A stretch of DNA of 64,000 nt, from contig CM055889.1 in NCBI GenBank assembly GCA_029582165.1, positions 31,224,927 through 31,288,926 on the forward strand, written 5' to 3'. This document shows, one piece after another, positions 47,813 through 58,534 of this stretch. The notes below the pieces were generated by a model. The model made no database searches. It was not told the DNA's origin and saw only the letters and a list, made by a program, of their open reading frames with translations. The position numbers and the translations under genes are program-made. This DNA is from Portulaca oleracea. Taxonomy: Eukaryota; Streptophyta; Magnoliopsida; Caryophyllales; Portulacaceae. Position 1 is the stretch's first letter. Each line of letters starts with the position of its first letter.

Positions 47813-48551
47813 GAGAATCGGGAGGATGTTCTTTATGTTTTTAGGAGAATATGTGTAGAAGACTTTGAAGTGATGATGAGGAGTGATGATTATATGAGGT
47901 ATTTATACACCTTCAAGCAAGATCAAAAATGCAGAAAACGACCAGCAACGATCACATAGCCGTGGCCCTCCATATCCCATGATTTTAGCCATTTTGCAAC
48001 GGCTAGCAAAAAAAAAAAAAAGCGAAATAAAATCAAAACCCGCGCGAGTTTTGATGTGCCCAGGCCCACGCACGCGCTCGCCCAAGCCCAAGGCCCAGGG
48101 CCTGCTGAGGAGAAAGCCCGCGCGAGCTTTCAGCCGATATGGGCCGCCTTTCCGCAATTCGGCCTACCCGCTTTTGATTGTATTTGGGCCATGGAATCAA
48201 ATTGGCCCATTTGTGTATTTTAATGTTTCGGATCCTAACCCAATGATGCTCAGTTCTGAAATTTTTTGCTTGAGTTTACTCTGACACTTAAGTTTTCGTT
48301 TTCTTTTATTTTCTTTTCTTTTTGGGGAAGCAGAATTAAGTTGGGATTAATCCCGTCATATAGAAAGTCGTTCAGAAATGCAATAATAGAATAAAATTGT
48401 GCATCCACCGAGTCTTACATATAAAACAAGAAACAAAATGCATAAAGGTCTTGCATTAAGATCAAAATAATAATATAAAAGAAAAGTAGTACAAATTAGC
48501 CTTGCATAACAAAAGTCTAAAAATGCATAGTCCTGCTTGTCATCGGTTTGA
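47813..48551. other. Spacer between the two antisense genes
   Basis: Probable promoter region of antisense gene 1 and 3' flank of antisense gene 2. It holds two palindromes (48035-48052, 48113-48130) with GGCCCA / TGGGCC words around them. A TATTTATA-like TATA box for antisense gene 1 is at about 47900 on the minus strand. No sense-strand gene is seen. Confidence 0.5.
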
Positions 48552-51500
48552 TCACCATAGGCAGCCCGAATCGCCGCTGTCCTCAACCGGGTCGGCACCA
48601 GCATGAGAAGTCCCAGTGTTAGAGGCACCAACTGTACCAAAATAAGTGTCCCAGGAATAGTAGTCAGAACCAGGAGCCATCTCCAGTGGCCCAGACAAGG
48701 GAACTTCGGAAGGATGCACGCTCGACGGTGATGATATGGAATGATCCTGTGAACCAGCTAGCCATGAATGATCAGGAACACGCCAGTCAACAAAAGGGGT
48801 AGGCCATACGGGATCAGTTCCGTAACCGGGGGCTGGCCAACTAGAAGAGGTAGATCCTCCTAGCCAAGAGTGTTGGGGTGCAGACCACTCTTGCGTACCA
48901 GCAGGCCATGAAGGACCCATTCGAGGAGCCGGGACTGGCCATCCAGCAGAGTAAGAGCCAGAACCAAAGGAGGAGGCGTCGTATAGTGCAGGACGTGACG
49001 AAGCGTCATCTATTAGGGCCTGACTGCCAGGGTACCCTACGGATGCACATGAGTCATGGTCCCTCACCACAATCTCTCAACCACGACGAGCAGAACGCAC
49101 TGAAGCTGGAGTGCAGCGAGAATGAGAAGGCCAGTTGGTACCACTCGACTCTGAAGCATCCTCCACCCAATAGGAATGAGGCTGGGTATCGCCACCATAC
49201 CCAACGCTGTGATGTGACCCCCCTTGGCCAAGATTCTCCTCTAAGGACATCTGAGCCATGTCTTCATCCATAGCGCGACGACCTCTGCTACCAGATCCGC
49301 TACTATGGGACCCAGTTGAATGATGACCCTCAACCATGACGCCTTTACCACGACCCTCTAGCACAACTGCAAGGGGAGGACAAGAGGACCCACCAACCTC
49401 CTCCCGTGATCGGCCCCGAGAAGAATATTCCCCTGCCAAAGAACGACGTGGGGGCTCGGTACGAGGAACTCCCGCAGTAGAGAGTCGAGGTGGTTCCCGA
49501 GGAACAGACTCCACATCGGCCTCCACGTCAGCTCTTCCGACGGTATTCCCGCGATATCTGCCTGAGCCAATGAATGACCGGTTGACATGCTTCAACATAG
49601 TACTCCACTCTTTAGTCATTTGCCTGAAGACAGACCATCGTGGCTGAAAGGTAATGTGAACAAAGGTTACACATGTATAAGTGGCATATGAGATAAAAGG
49701 AAGCAATAAGAAATGAGGAATTACTGGTTTCCCATCAAACTCTTGGAATGCAGAGCACTGATTGCTAGTCTCAACATCCAAGAAACCACCGATCTTTCTT
49801 CTCGCTGGTTGGGCCTCCACCTCAGCAGCCATAGCATAGGACCCCGGCTGTAGACTTTATGGTTAGGAATCGGTCAAAAGCACAACATAAGAAAAGTGGG
49901 AGATACATACCACTCGGGGCACTAAACGACTCAAGTAGCGTTGGAATTCCTCATTAAACTGCTCATGTGGGACGTCATGCACGAAATTGTCGAAGTCTCG
50001 ACCACAAATCCAATCTCCCAAGACATACGGAGCGACGCGCCAAGGCTGGAACATGTGCTCTAGAGGATCCTGGGATATGAGGCTAGGATATCCCCCCAGG
50101 ATCTGCCTCGTAGCTCTCTCCCCCAGGTACCATATGAAGCCCGAAGGTCTCTCCATCAGGATGCGGAGGCGAGTATCGTGCTCCACTTGTTGCAAAGGGG
50201 TGCGCAATTCACTCAAGTCAAACTCAGCCCATGGATGCCAGTTCACGTGGTCCTGTGAAAGAAAGAGAGTCATTTCAAGAATGGAGGTAAAAAAAATAAA
50301 TAAATAAAGATGTCAAGTATAAAGAAATACCGGGGTGAGATCATCTAGAGCGATGTATACACGGCCAAGACCGCCTGACCGAATTTCTTCCCTCAAATAC
50401 CCTCAGCAGTCCAGTGTTCAGCAGCTGGGACCGTCCTATTTCTCTTGGAGCGAATGCCCACGGATAGGATATACTCATATGCCCATGACTGCGGGAATAT
50501 AAAGTCAAAGAAATAGCAAAAGAGTAGCAAAACTACAAAGATGAGAGCCTTGGGTACATACCTCGAGCACCTTCCATAAAGAAGGACCATACTGAAAGCG
50601 GGTGTGAGACTCGTGGAGGTAAACTGGATCATCATCCAACGTCAGTCTGACACTACGACGAAGCCAGAGGAGGAAATTCGCATACGTAGCTTTACCCCAA
50701 TTCAAGTTCCGGACCTCGTTCAAGTCCAGAAGATTCCGGAACTAGGTCAAAGTAATGTTATCTCCCCAGTTGGCAGAAAGAGTTGAAGAAATAACATAAG
50801 CCAAGAAGATAAAGCGGTGTTGATCCCCGGGCAAATTTTGAAAGTTCGCATCACGGATGGCCGCCTCGAAGTGCGCATAGGCGAGGTTGGACAGGCCCTG
50901 ACCTTGGCCTAAACGCGCTGACACTGGACCCTGCAAGTCCTAAACCATTGGAGGGATCTCGACATTGAAGACTATGTCACGCCCGCCCCAAGGAAGATCA
51001 GTGATCATAACAAAATTTGTGGGGGTAATCGTCATCTCACCCACAGGTAGATGGAAGGAGTTGGTCGTATCCCAAAATATACGGCCTTTCCAGGCCACCA
51101 GGCATTTCCAAAATGGCATGAGTCCTGCCATAGTAAGGGTGTTGCTAACGAAATCCCCGAGAATCGAATCAGCTACCTTAAGGAGATCCTTTAGGACGCC
51201 GAGAGTTTTCAAGTTATCCTCCTAATGGCAAGACGAGAAAGGGCAAAATTAAAATCGGGGGCTCACCTAATGCATTAACCAAGGCATAGTCTTTCAGGCT
51301 CTAGCTGGACCCAACACCAACACTGGGCCCATAGCCATGGCCCGCAAGATAGAGGAATTGGAAAAACGTGAAAAAAAAGGAGGAAAAAGAAAAAAACTGC
51401 CGGCCCAACAGAGCTAAAACCCGCATGGGTTTTGGCTTTGCTAATGGGCCGCCCATCCAGGCCCGGTTTTTTTTCGGGGTTTATGGTCCAGAAAACCCGC

Positions 51501-51948
51501 GCGGGTTTTTCACTGTTGAAGTGGGCCGTGTTCTTTTTTTTTTCCTTGGGCCGAAAATGCATATAACCCATTCTATTTCCTTTGGGACGGGTTTGGTCCG
51601 TCTCCCAAAATGGGTCATCGTTGCTAATAAATAAAGGGACATCGTGCGAACATGCATATACATCAATTCAAGGCATGCTTAAAATAGTAAAAATCGACAA
51701 GACATGAAAAATAAAATTCGTGCTTGCTCATTTTTCATTATTAAACTAAGCATCAAAAGAGGAGTTTCGACAGTTACCTTGCCATGGGAACGGTAGAACC
51801 AAGCATGCTTCCAAGATTGGATAGTGAGATCCGAAGGGTCAGCATTTGCACCCAGAATAAAATTGCGCCTTGAAGACATCTCATGAGGCCATGTCGCCGC
51901 ATGAGGAAGAGGAGGATTTCTGCGACCTTTGCGATGCATTGTTTTCAA
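48552..51948 (-). pseudogene. Antisense gene 2 in element B: plant mobile domain protein, six exons
   Basis: Exons with consistent GT-AG junctions and phase: 51948-51778, 51221-50562, 50488-50331, 50252-49911, 49847-49725, 49643-48552. The PMD core is in exon 2: FWDTTNSFHLPVGEMTITP then FVMITDLPWGG. Exon 4 has GFIWYLGERATRQILGGYP. Exon 6 carries a low-complexity tail rich in Gly, Arg, Ser, then Trp/Pro repeats such as HSWLGGS and HSWLAGS. Stops lie at 50940, 50742 and 49077, and a frameshift near 50400; all keep recognisable protein on both sides, so decay is recent. PMD proteins are shared by Mutator elements, Tat retrotransposons and the host MAIN family. The function in the element is unknown. 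Confidence 0.78.
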
Positions 51949-52519
51949 GAACTTGAACTATCTCCAAAAAGCAGTTTTTCTAGAGAGAGGGAGAGAAGCT
52001 AGGGAGATGATGAAAGATGGAAGATGTGAATTAAAGAAATGAATGAGGCTGGTTATTTATAGAAATGATGAGTGAATGTGAACCGCTCGTTTCTAGGACC
52101 CGCCTCGAGATGCCAAATGCGTTTCATTGGCCGAAAATCCAAAGGTCATCCCTATGCCCCCCAAAGAGAAGATAAGGTTGCGTGGCACGTTCTTGTCCAC
52201 ACAAATGCATGGCCCACGGTGATGCTCTTCACAAGGAGAAGAAAAAAAAAAACCAAAACCCGCGCGGGTTTTGAGTGTTCTATGGGCCCAGTTCTGGCAG
52301 CCCAGCGCTTTGTAGCAGCCCAGTGAAGATAACGAAACCCGCACGGGTTTTCTACCAGCAAAAAAAAAAAATCCATTTCAAACGGCCCAAGATCATGCGG
52401 CCTAACATCTCTCAACAGCCCAAGGGCCCCCAACATTCAGGTAAAAATCTGAACCCATTTGTGTTTTTACGGAAACTAATACTTACTTTTCTGATAATTT
52501 TCAGGTTGCCACATAAAAG
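51949..52519. other. Upstream region of antisense gene 2
   Basis: On the minus strand this precedes the start of antisense gene 2. TATTTATA at about 52053-52060 lies 110 bp before its ATG and is a plausible TATA box. Two palindromes (52255, 52334) and GGGCC/GGCCC words lie further upstream. No gene is seen. Confidence 0.45.
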
Positions 52520-52534
52520 TGCACCATCATTCGG

Positions 52535-52990
52535 TCGCCGCTGAAAGGGACCATCCATCGTCAGGTTGCCGTACAAAAGAGCACCATCATCCGGTCACCG
52601 CTAAAAAAGGACCATCCGTCATCCAATTGCCATACAAAAGAGCACCAACAGCGACAGTCGTCAAACGGTTGCCACCTAAAGGCCTCCACCGATGTCGTCA
52701 ACGACAGTCGTCCAACGGTCGCCACCTAAAGGCCTCCAACGATGTCGTCAGCAGCACTCGTTCAAACGGGTTCCACATAAAGGGCTCCAACGACATTCTC
52801 AGCATCAGTCGTCCAACGGTTACCATGTAAAGGTTACCGACGACCTCTTCATCAGCATCAGTCGTGCAACGGATTCCACTCAAAGGTCTCCAACGACATC
52901 TTCAGCAGCAGTCGTCCAACGGTTGCCACCTAAAGGTTACCGACGACATAGTCCCCAGCAACATCGGCCATCCGCCATATAAAAGAGCAC
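52535..52990 (+). repeat. Tandem repeat, period about 51 bp, element B 3' region
   Basis: Copies of CAGTCGTCCAACGG, GTTGCCACCTAAAGG and CCAACGA follow one another, with starts near 52658, 52709, 52759, 52810 and 52863-52913. A related first block (GGTTGCCGTACAAAAGAGCACC) lies at 52505-52650. Tat elements are known for tandem arrays here that can seed satellites. Confidence 0.8.
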
Positions 52991-53048
52991 CACCAGCATC
53001 AGTACAGACATTAAGTCTACTTTGACCTTCGTCCTATTCGGACTCGAT

Positions 53049-53064
53049 CAAAGTGGGGGCTCTC
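53049..53064 (+). other. Polypurine tract of element B
   Basis: CAAAGTGGGGGCTCTC directly precedes the 3' LTR. The same kind of GGGGGCT tract appears in element A and is typical for Tat elements. Confidence 0.7.
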
Positions 53065-54554
53065 TGTAGACACCGGGATTTGCACCCGATTTATAAATAA
53101 AAATTTGGACCGATTCCAAAATGGATTATCGTTTCAATAAGCAAAGCAAGCAAAACAACAAAAAGAAGCGGCCCAGTCCAGAAAGAAAACCCGCACGGGT
53201 TTTATTTGAAGAGAGCGCCCGTAACTGGCGCCCTAGGCGCCAGTGGTTCAAAACCCGCGCGGGTTATCTCCACCAAAACGCGCCGTTTTGGCCATGCCGA
53301 CGTCAGCGATCCGCGTATACATGATGTAAAACCCGCGTGGGTTTTATATTTGATAATCCGGTGCCAAAAATCATTTTTGATCATTATCCCATGATATTAG
53401 CACCATGTGGGTTGACCCTCTTGGCTTGACTACATGATTTGCATGGCATGATCATGGGGATGTGTCCCCTTGATTTTCCCTCCATTTCCCTCCTAAACCT
53501 ACCCTTCCCCACCTATAAATACCCCCCTCCATTCCATTCATTCTTCACCAATTATTACCAACTTACACCATTATTCTACCCTTACTCTACTATTATCATA
53601 ATCCTACATCCACTCTCTCAAAACTCTCTCTATTACATTCATATTCATATTACCATTCCCTAACTCTACCAAAATCATCACTCACATACTATCCTACTAC
53701 CATTCTCATACTCATCCTTCCATTTCACCAAGTCAAGGCAAGGTCAAGATCTTCGAACGGCGCATTCGGGCTCCTAAACCAACGAAGTTCGCCTTTACGT
53801 TTCTTTCATTATTGTTATCTTAATTATGTAATTCATATTTCATCTTCTTTACTTGTGCACATTTTGTAAATACAAATCTTGTTTTATAACGCATGTTAAG
53901 AATATAAAGTTTCGAAATCAATTAAACTTCTCCTCGCTCTTTTTCATTTAATATCGATTTTAGTGGAGTCCGTTTTCTAACGGGCGAATTGAAGAATTCT
54001 GATAATTCTTGAGTTCGTAGCCTTACCCCCGAGCTTAGAATCGGGTTTCGTAGACCGGAGATATTTTTATTATTTTTACGGTTTGTCGATTTCCTTAAAT
54101 CGGCTGGCGATTCTTTTATCCTTTTTATAATCCGTTTAATTATTTAACATTTGAATTTACACTAAAAATAATTAAACATGACTTAACATTTCTCATTCAT
54201 CACATTCAAGGTTTAAATCGAGAGAAAATGGGTCATGAAACGGTAAAACCCGGACGGGTTTTATGGTTTCTGACCCACTTTCTTCCGCCCAGCGCGACGC
54301 CCGGTCAAGGACTGTCAAAACCCGCGCGGTTTTGACAGCTCTTGGCGGTCCGGTTGCTTTCTTTTGGGCCTGAATTTGCTGTTTGGGCCAATTTTAAGTT
54401 ATATTTAATATATTTTTGGTGTAATTTCACCTCCCCGAAAATGAATTTCGAAAATAAAACTATCCTTATTTAAGGATTAAGCAACCTTAGTCGGCTCCCG
54501 ATCATTAAGTAGCGCATCACGGAGAAAAGTGTTCGCTTTTCCCGGGGTCCTACA
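53065..54554 (+). repeat. 3' LTR of element B (1490 bp)
   Basis: It starts TGTAGACACCGGGATT and ends GGTCCTACA, followed by the GCTAG duplication. TATAAATA lies at 53514-53521. It differs from the 5' LTR by two indels of 30-35 bp and scattered substitutions. Confidence 0.92.
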
Positions 54555-55429
54555 GCTAGTAGACATTGTTTTATTAGTGTTACATTTACCTACAACTTGC
54601 TTAATTGCTCTTGTCCTTGATTATAGACATTATGGTGAATTAGAGAATTTCTACCGGATGGGAAAGAACAAAAAATTACGATACCCTCATGAAAGAACAA
54701 AAAATTACGATATCTCCTAACATTCATGATTGTTGTCTACTTTAATCTGTAAAACTAATACAAACGCTAATAATATTACAAAGTAAAAAAAAAAAAGTAG
54801 ATTTCCCTGTTGCGATGGGACACAAGCTGAAGCGATATGATTTCCGGGACATTTATTCTGTTTTTATTTCTTTGGGTCCAGGAGGCGCATAAGCAAATAC
54901 TCAGTACATAATACATAATACTAATAGATAGTTTGAAATTAGTTTAAACTGATGCTTGCTCCTTGTCTCTTTGCCTGATTCTATCTTGTAGGTGGGATCA
55001 ACCTGTTGATGGTGGACCTTCATCAATTTGCTGGATCAGAATTCATGTGTGGTTGTGCCATTTCCCTACTTTGTTTAAATAGGTTAGCGCATAAAGTATG
55101 TGTTTCATTCTCCATTCAAGCAATCCACTACTAGTTTTATTAATCTCGGAGGCCTTATGTAATGCGAATCTCAGTTTGCAAAATTGTCAAGATAAAAAGT
55201 GGAACTCTAGGTCTCTGGCCAGCCTAAGCCCCTGCCTGAACTGTCTTATTATTCCATGCGCCATCTACACTCCCTTCAGTGGCCGGTGGTACTGTTGAAG
55301 TTGCATTAATAAGGTTTCTCTATTCTTTCTTTTAACTTTCATTCAATCAAAACTAGTAATACAGTTTCCTTAGAGCACAGTTTGAGGTCCTTGGAGTTTT
55401 ATTTTGTATCGGAGCTTTCTGTACAATTG

Positions 55430-55685
55430 CTAACCTGCAACATCAGAAATATAGGCAATTGGGTCAGCAAATTGTTCTAGTCTACAAACCTCCCCACTTT
55501 GCCAAACTTGCTTCTCCACAACTGACTGGGGCATACACCCAATCTCCCTGTTCCTCTTGGCAGGTAGACTTAGTAACCTTACATATACCAAAAGCCTTGG
55601 CTTCTTTCTCGATTTTGGAAATATAGGCAATTGGGTCAGAAAATTCATTGTCAGTAGGGCAAAATTTAGGGGCTAATGGCATTCA
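55430..55685 (-). pseudogene. Captured fragment of an ELF6/REF6-like JmjN histone demethylase gene
   Basis: On the minus strand the frame opening at 55682 has PLAPKFCPTDNEFSDPIAYI and then FGICKV, a clear JmjN domain. In another frame further along, EKQVWQSGEV and LEQF match the segment that follows in plant ELF6/REF6-type H3K27 demethylases. About 50 residues normally between the two are missing, and the phase differs. The short ADPIAYIS segment also recurs at the far end (55447-55475), so part is duplicated. There is no JmjC domain, so there is no demethylase activity. Gene-fragment capture is common in CACTA elements. Confidence 0.8.
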
Positions 55686-56106
55686 TGAGCTATTTGGGTA
55701 TCTCAACATTGACCATTCGGGCAAGAATAATGGAGTTGAAATCAAATGGAAAGTGTTTGTGTTCTTGTTAGCTATGTATATAAATGCCTTCTATACCATT
55801 GTTTGATTAATGTCTATTATGAATTTGACTTCTTATAAATTTGCAGGAAATACCGGAAGATCTGCATGATTTATTTGAAAGATGATGCTGATGCTGATGA
55901 ATGTGACTAAAATATCGTTGAAGAAAATGTATCTCGAGAACATTAGATTTAGATTTTTACAATATTACTCTCAATATTAGCAAATACGATTTTGGTACTT
56001 GCACTTGATTAAGTGACATTTCAATTTTGACATTATGTATTTAGCAATTCGAGACATCCAATGAATACAATTTGAGATTATCTCATATTGTAATTAAAAC
56101 TAGTTA

Positions 56107-56368
56107 GGCCCTGTTTTTTTATGCAGTTGGTAAACTGCGGTACCACAACATACCGCAATTTGCCACAACCCACCACACTTTATCACAAATCATTACTTTT
56201 CTTTCTCCTCACTTTTCTCTCTCCTCATTTTTCTCATCTACTTTTTACATTCTCACTCCTCACCTACCCCACATACCAATAACCCATCACAATTACACCA
56301 CAACGCGCCATAATTTCACCACACCATACCGCGCCATACCGCAAAATAGCGCAGAAAAGAACAGGGCC
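56107..56368. mobile_element. Tourist (PIF/Harbinger-type) MITE, 262 bp
   Basis: The ends are GGCCCTGTTTTTTT and, inverted, GGCCCTGTTCTTTTCTGC. They are flanked by TTA (56104-56106 and 56369-56371), the classic PIF/Harbinger target duplication. The interior has CCACAAC / CCGCGCCATACC words. It is inserted in the CACTA unit. Confidence 0.85.
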
Positions 56369-56479
56369 TTAGTTGTGTACAACATGTATAATATATTGTA
56401 ATAACAAATTTATAGATGCATAAGACTATCGTCAATATTTCAAAGAAATATTTTTGTTTTAAAATTGCACTAATTGTAT

Positions 56480-56815
56480 TACCAACAGATATATTTGTTG
56501 GACAATATTTTTGAAATTTGGCGGAAAATGTATTACCAACAGTTAAAGTGTGTGGGTAATATTTTTACCAACATTTAAAGATGCTTGGTATATGTTACTT
56601 ATCCCTGACAAATATTAACTGTTGGTATAAAGTTCCCAACACCAACATTACAAAACTGTTGGCATTAGTTAGCAATACCAACAGATTACAATATCCGTTG
56701 GTAATACTTTTACAATCAAGTTTATTTCAACCAGGTTAGTGACAGATAATTATCTGTTGGTAAAACTTTTTACTAACAGATATTGGAATTTTACCAACAG
56801 ATAAGCCCTGTTGGC
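56480..56815. repeat. Right subterminal repeats of the CACTA element
   Basis: ACCAACAG and CTGTTGG/CCGTTGG words occur about a dozen times in both orientations up to the CACTA terminus. AGTGACAGATAATTATCTGT (56737-56756) mirrors AGTGACAGATATATTATCTG at the left end (25055-25074). Confidence 0.78.
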
Positions 56816-56841
56816 AAAAGAGCTTTTTTTTTTTTGTAGTG

Positions 56842-57979
56842 AACCAAATTTACTATTATAATATATGAATCACACTATAAAATATAATTTAAAGTAAAAC
56901 TAAGAGATATTAAAGGTTAGAAATCCTATGAAAAAAGTTTATATTATAGTTCTGTATTTTCATTTAAAAAGAAAATAAAAATTTTATTAACTTTGTGATA
57001 AATTTTTTTTATAAACGAATGTCTCTTTGTTGTGAAAAACAAAGTAGTGCAACTTTGTTTTGATTTATATCGTGATTGTTGATATATGCTTAAATTTTAG
57101 AATTAATAATTGTTAATTAATGTAATTATTAATTATTTATTACTAAATACCAGTGCTTTGTATTTTCTCCAACCTTTTTTAATTTTAATTATTTTATGAA
57201 AATTTTTCTTGTTTATTTAATGAAAACAAGTTTCCAACAACATTATATTTATAATGTGTACAGAAAGTTTATATTATTTTAATAATTTATTCACATGTTT
57301 AAGCTTAAATATTTTTTTGGATACTATTGAGAAATATTAGAAACAAATTATAACGTTCTTGCATTTATTCAAATTCACTAACGAAAGTTTTTTTTACTAT
57401 TGTTCTTTATTGTAGATAATTAAGACAAGATTGAAAATAGAATCGATTTTAGTATCATTCCACTAATATATTATCTAACTTAATTTAGAAGACAATTTGT
57501 ACAAAGAAATATATAAATATATAAATATTGATAATACAAATGTTGTGTAACTTAGCTTTTTATTAATTTATATTATTATTTGAATTGATAATGATTAATT
57601 ACTTCGAAAAATAAATTACATACATGCAAATACTGAAAATGATATGCAATGCTAGTTCTTATCTTGCAACCAAACATGGAAAAACTTTGGTGAATTTGAG
57701 AAATGAAATGGAAAAACTTTCCAAAGAAGTTCCATCAACCAAGTACTCCATGAACAAATTCAATCTGTTCGTGATAAAATTAAAAGATAAAATAATAAAA
57801 AAGGTCGTAACTAACTGACTTGGAGAAAAAGACATTGTGAGGGAGCCGCGACTCCCATCGCAGTGTTTTTATGACCCACCCCTACAGCCTGACCCTACCT
57901 AAGAATACAAGGGTGTTGGGGCGCGAACAGCCAAATCCTCTATAATCGTCGTCAAACACCTGAAAAGCTGTGTTCATCC
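56842..57979. other. A+T-rich spacer before the TIM23 gene
   Basis: The first 150 bp continue the intergenic repeat interrupted at 25039. The rest is A+T-rich with no recognised element. A 64-codon open frame at 57624-57818 (Lys-rich, with NLRNEMEKLSKEVP) has no recognised homology and may be chance. 57835-57979 is presumably TIM23 promoter and 5' UTR. Confidence 0.5.
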
Positions 57980-58534
57980 ATGGCGGATTCGGAACCCACA
58001 CAAAGGCCTTACAACCCATACCAAGACCTAAACGTGAACCCTCGATTGTTGGAACTGTACAAGCTCCCAAGCTCCCCTGAATACCTGTTCGAAGAAGAAG
58101 CCCTGGGCAAGCGACGTTTTTGGGGCCAGAATCTCACCTTATGCACCGGCAGCGGCTACGTATGTGGCGCCATTGCTGGTGGTGTAAAGGGTACATTTGA
58201 AGGCCTTAAATCCGCTGAATATGGCGAATCCTTCAAGGTTCGGTTCAGTCGTGTCCTTAACTCGGGAGGGCATACGGGTCGGAGGCTTGGTAATGCTGCT
58301 GGGATGCTCGGGTTGATCTATGGTAGCTTGGATAGCTTCATCTTCACTATAAGGGATCGGGATAGGGATACTGATGATGTTCTCGGAAGTGTGCTCGCGG
58401 GTTTGGGTACTGGTTCCATTTACCGAATTACTTCTGGGGTTCGATCCGCTGCCATTGCTGGGGCTCTTGGTGGCCTTCTTGCTGGGGCTGCCATTTCTGG
58501 GAGGAAGCTTTTTAAGAGATATCTGTCCATTTGA
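57980..58534 (+). CDS. TIM23: Mitochondrial inner-membrane import channel subunit TIM23
   Basis: TIM23 forms the presequence translocase channel of the mitochondrial inner membrane and passes precursor proteins to the matrix. The frame is intact, intronless and 184 residues long, matching plant TIM23 proteins (about 185-190). The first 50 residues are hydrophilic and face the intermembrane space (NPYQDLNVNP, LPSSPEYLFEEEALGK). Four Gly/Ala-rich hydrophobic segments follow at about 53-73, 103-122, 131-149 and 154-172. GLIYGSLDSF and TDDVLGSVLAGLGTG lie in the region of the PRAT signature shared by TIM17/22/23. It ends in a basic KLFKRYLSI. ATG 57980 is the first in-frame Met and fits homologues. 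It is the only intact full gene in the window. Confidence 0.95.
   Translation: MADSEPTQRPYNPYQDLNVNPRLLELYKLPSSPEYLFEEEALGKRRFWGQNLTLCTGSGYVCGAIAGGVKGTFEGLKSAEYGESFKVRFSRVLNSGGHTGRRLGNAAGMLGLIYGSLDSFIFTIRDRDRDTDDVLGSVLAGLGTGSIYRITSGVRSAAIAGALGGLLAGAAISGRKLFKRYLSI

Larger units (their letters stand above)
37028..54333. repeat. Dispersed 18-bp palindrome, 17 copies, element B only
   Basis: The consensus is AAAACCCGCGCGGGTTTT. Copies: 37028, 37105, 37183, 38064, 38142 (5' LTR); 47125, 48035, 48113, 51416, 51492, 52255, 52334 (antisense-gene region); 53186, 53250, 53328, 54245, 54317 (3' LTR). Most copies keep both arms; the usual variation is CA or TG in the central CG steps. None lies in gag-pol or in elements A or C. 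Confidence 0.9.
36908..54554 (+). mobile_element. Element B: complete Tat-lineage Ty3/gypsy retrotransposon, 17,647 bp
   Basis: The LTRs (1521 and 1490 bp) start TGTAGACAC and end GGGGTCCTACA. The 5-bp target duplication GCTAG is exact (36903-36907 and 54555-54559). Order: LTR, primer-binding site, leader, gag, protease, G-patch segment, RT, RNase H, second RNase H, integrase, two antisense spliced genes, tandem repeats, polypurine tract, LTR. The second RNase H and the long 3' region with extra antisense frames are known features of the Tat lineage (Ogre, Retand, Grande, RIRE2). Stops and frameshifts make this copy non-autonomous now. Confidence 0.93.
25040..56841. mobile_element. CACTA (En/Spm-type) transposon split by two LTR retrotransposons
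   Basis: The right end is GTAGTG after a T-run (56824-56841), which reads CACTACAAAAAAAAAAAA on the other strand. Both ends carry many ACCAACAG / CTGTTGGT motifs in both orientations (25068-25240 and 56480-56815), typical CACTA subterminal repeats. The left CACTAC terminus is missing: recognisable flank runs up to about 25039 and element sequence starts immediately after, so the first dozen bases were lost. Without the insertions at 27097-36556 and 36908-54554, about 4.7 kb of element remains. No transposase frame is visible, so it would depend on a helper element. Confidence 0.78.
54560..56841. other. Right part of the CACTA unit
   Basis: This is element sequence after the element B insertion. 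It holds the antisense JmjN fragment (55430-55685), a Tourist MITE (56107-56368) and subterminal repeats from 56480. On the plus strand an exon-like piece near 55849 reads EIPEDLHDLFER then a stop after a CAG acceptor. I do not recognise it. Confidence 0.55.

Noticed and set aside
49336..49647. Plus-strand open frame opposite antisense gene 2
   Set aside because: It is a shadow of exon 6, caused by its Gly/Arg/Ser-rich composition.
57624..57818. 64-codon Lys-rich frame upstream of TIM23
   Set aside because: No homology recognised, no clear promoter or conserved context; listed only as part of the spacer.
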